From positions 23,021 through 53,337 of the forward strand of contig DF237555.1 in NCBI GenBank assembly GCA_000708835.1: a DNA stretch of 30,317 nucleotides, given 5' to 3'. A model generated the notes under the pieces. The model was given only the letters and a program-made list of their open reading frames with translations, was not told where the DNA came from and made no database searches. The position numbers and the translations under genes are program-made. The DNA is from Klebsormidium nitens (Eukaryota > Streptophyta > Klebsormidiophyceae > Klebsormidiales > Klebsormidiaceae). Shown one piece after another: positions 29,183-30,317 of this stretch (its first letter is position 1; every line of letters begins with the position of its first letter).

Positions 29183-30129
29183 ATCCTAGTATGTGTGTAG
29201 CAAGGACCATCGGGAGTCCAATTGAGGTCAGGCACAGCTTCGCCCCTCCAGCCAGGACCTGCTCACATGCAGCATGCCACACCAAGCCCAACCAGGATGA
29301 GAAGAGAAGAAGAGCACAAAAAGACCGTGGTCAAAATCCAGATACAAGAGATTCTGTCATCTATTCAAGAGGGAGACCTCAAAGTGACACATGCCCCTTC
29401 TAGCTGCAAGACCTTGCAACAGCTTTTCGAGCAGAATCCGGCAACTTGCAAGCTGCCTTGCTTGATCGCAAAAGAAAAGTTGCAAGCCCCACTCAGGCAC
29501 GGCTTTTATTCTGGGGTCTGCAAGAAGATCTCCTGGACAGCGTCAAGGTCTTGAGATATGTCACACCCAAGCCACACCACCAGCATCAGGCAAAGCTGCA
29601 GGCTCTCTGCCGCACCGCCCCTTTCAAATTCTAGGCTACCTACGTTGCGCCAAACTTGAAATGGGGGTTCACACTCTTTGTGCGCGCTTTTACTACGGTA
29701 TGGTATTAGGACCTGCATCTAAATAAATTTAAAATTTCGACACTCGAGAATGACGCTTCCACGTCAGAACAGCATGGTTTCCCACGAAGTTTTCTCCCGG
29801 CCGGCCAGCTATTGGCGTCCCCCCAGTTCTGTGGGCTCGGTAGTAGAGATTTGGCTCTACCGGCCGGCTGGCCCCGCCAAGCACCTGCATTTGCTGCCGC
29901 CTAGGCAGCCGGCGGGGTGCCTTCGGTACCGGTCGGGGTCCCTGCTCGGCCGGCCTTGTCCTGGTTCTCCTGCAGCCGGCTGTGGAACCCCTGCAGAACA
30001 GGTTAGCGTTTGGATGGTGTGTGTCAAAAAGAAGGCATAAATATTTACCCCGAAAACTTGGGTATTTGGGTTGGGTAAATTGGCTGCTCGAATGACGTCA
30101 TCTTTGCTTTGCACGAATGAAAGGAAGGG
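29183..30129. other. Subterminal sequence upstream of the sigma-factor gene
   Basis: No gene is supported. An open frame at 29222-29554 (+, 110 codons) has a Lys/Glu/Gln-rich middle, and one at 29506-29718 (-) ends in a hydrophobic stretch, but neither shows family resemblance or clear splice partners. At 29799-29806 and 29948-29955 stands GGCCGGCC, with a CGGCCGGC variant at 29861-29868. A TGACGTCA palindrome lies at 30093-30100. The sigma-factor promoter must lie just right of 29182. Confidence 0.5.
30093..30100. promoter_or_regulatory. TGACGTCA palindrome (bZIP/CRE-type site), copy 1
   Basis: A perfect 8-base palindrome identical to the consensus for CREB/ATF and plant bZIP factors. It lies just before the first telomere-like repeats and is followed by TC. 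A second copy occurs at 30255-30262 in a similar setting (ATGACGTCATC). Binding is not shown; the repetition suggests part of a subtelomeric repeat unit. Confidence 0.3.
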
Positions 30130-30145
30130 TTTTGGGGTTTTAGGG
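30130..30145 (+). repeat. Degenerate telomere-like units
   Basis: TTTTGGGG (30130-30137) is followed by TTTTAGGG (30138-30145) and then TTTTAAAG. One further unit is at 30230-30237 within TTAGGGTTTTAGGGTTTTT. These variant or isolated units stand before the terminal array and look like subtelomeric, degenerate telomere sequence. Confidence 0.8.
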
Positions 30146-30254
30146 TTTTAAAGAACGTTGATGTGCATTGCATCAAACAACTTCTGCGCTTTCAGGATCT
30201 GCAAAAATCTCGGAGATCGAAAGTTAGGGTTTTAGGGTTTTTCAACTTTTTGCA

Positions 30255-30262
30255 TGACGTCA
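30255..30262. promoter_or_regulatory. TGACGTCA palindrome, copy 2
   Basis: An exact second copy of the palindrome, 162 bases after the first, with the same flanks (ATGACGTCATC) and likewise followed by TTTTAGGG units. The shared context suggests both belong to a duplicated subtelomeric segment. Confidence 0.3.
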
Positions 30263-30273
30263 TCATTATTTGG

Positions 30274-30317
30274 TTTTAGGGTTTTGGAGTTTTAGGGTTT
30301 TAGGGTTTTAGGGTTTT
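30274..30317 (+). repeat. TTTTAGGG telomere-type array at the right edge
   Basis: Units read TTTTAGGG (30274-30281), the variant TTTTGGAG (30282-30289), three perfect TTTTAGGG (30290-30313) and TTTT up to the last base. TTTTAGGG is the Chlamydomonas-type telomere repeat. The G-rich strand runs 5'->3' toward the window edge, as at a true right chromosome end. Only a few units are present, so an interstitial array cannot be excluded. Confidence 0.85.

Noticed and set aside
29222-29554. 110-codon plus-strand frame near the telomere
   Set aside because: The Lys/Glu-rich middle looked protein-like, but there is no recognised homology, splice partner or codon bias like the neighbours, so it is not listed as a gene.

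Overview
This is nuclear DNA of a green alga (Chlorophyta). The genes are rich in GT-AG introns and GC-rich in their exons. One of them encodes a plastid-type sigma factor, and candidate TGTAA poly(A) signals, the usual chlorophyte element, lie downstream of several stop codons. The right edge carries TTTTAGGG repeats, the Chlamydomonas-type telomere unit, in the orientation expected of a right chromosome end. I infer a member or relative of the Chlamydomonadales; the species cannot be named from this window.

Six genes can be supported, and they alternate strictly in direction. (1) CDC48/p97 AAA+ ATPase, + strand, nine exons, 1097-5786. (2) A CFAP157-like ciliary coiled-coil protein, - strand, eight exons, 10805-7514. 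(3) An intronless, acidic, low-complexity protein with an N-terminal MGCGAS acylation signal, + strand, 12434-14086. (4) Transcription elongation factor SPT4, - strand, five short exons, 17976-16254. (5) PP2A catalytic subunit, + strand, nine exons, 19097-22163. (6) A plastid RNA polymerase sigma-70 factor, - strand, eight or nine exons, 29182 to about 25436, about 1 kb from the telomere-like repeats. Exon ends were set by hand from GT/AG sites, reading-frame phase and family conservation. All phases close.

The three tail-to-tail intervals (5787-7513, 14087-16253, 22164-25435) contain AT-richer sequence dense in short palindromes such as CATGCA/TGCATG, GATCGATC and TATATA. The two head-to-head intervals look different: one contains an assembly gap, the other a candidate fold-back element. 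The gap of 665 Ns is probably false, because the same 13 bases stand on both of its edges.

The genes do not form a pathway. They are housekeeping functions (proteostasis, transcription elongation, phosphatase signalling, plastid transcription) plus one ciliary protein and one orphan. I see no CRISPR array, operon, rRNA, tRNA or intact transposon, and no clearly new biological system. The least explained structure is the set of palindrome-rich islands between convergent genes.
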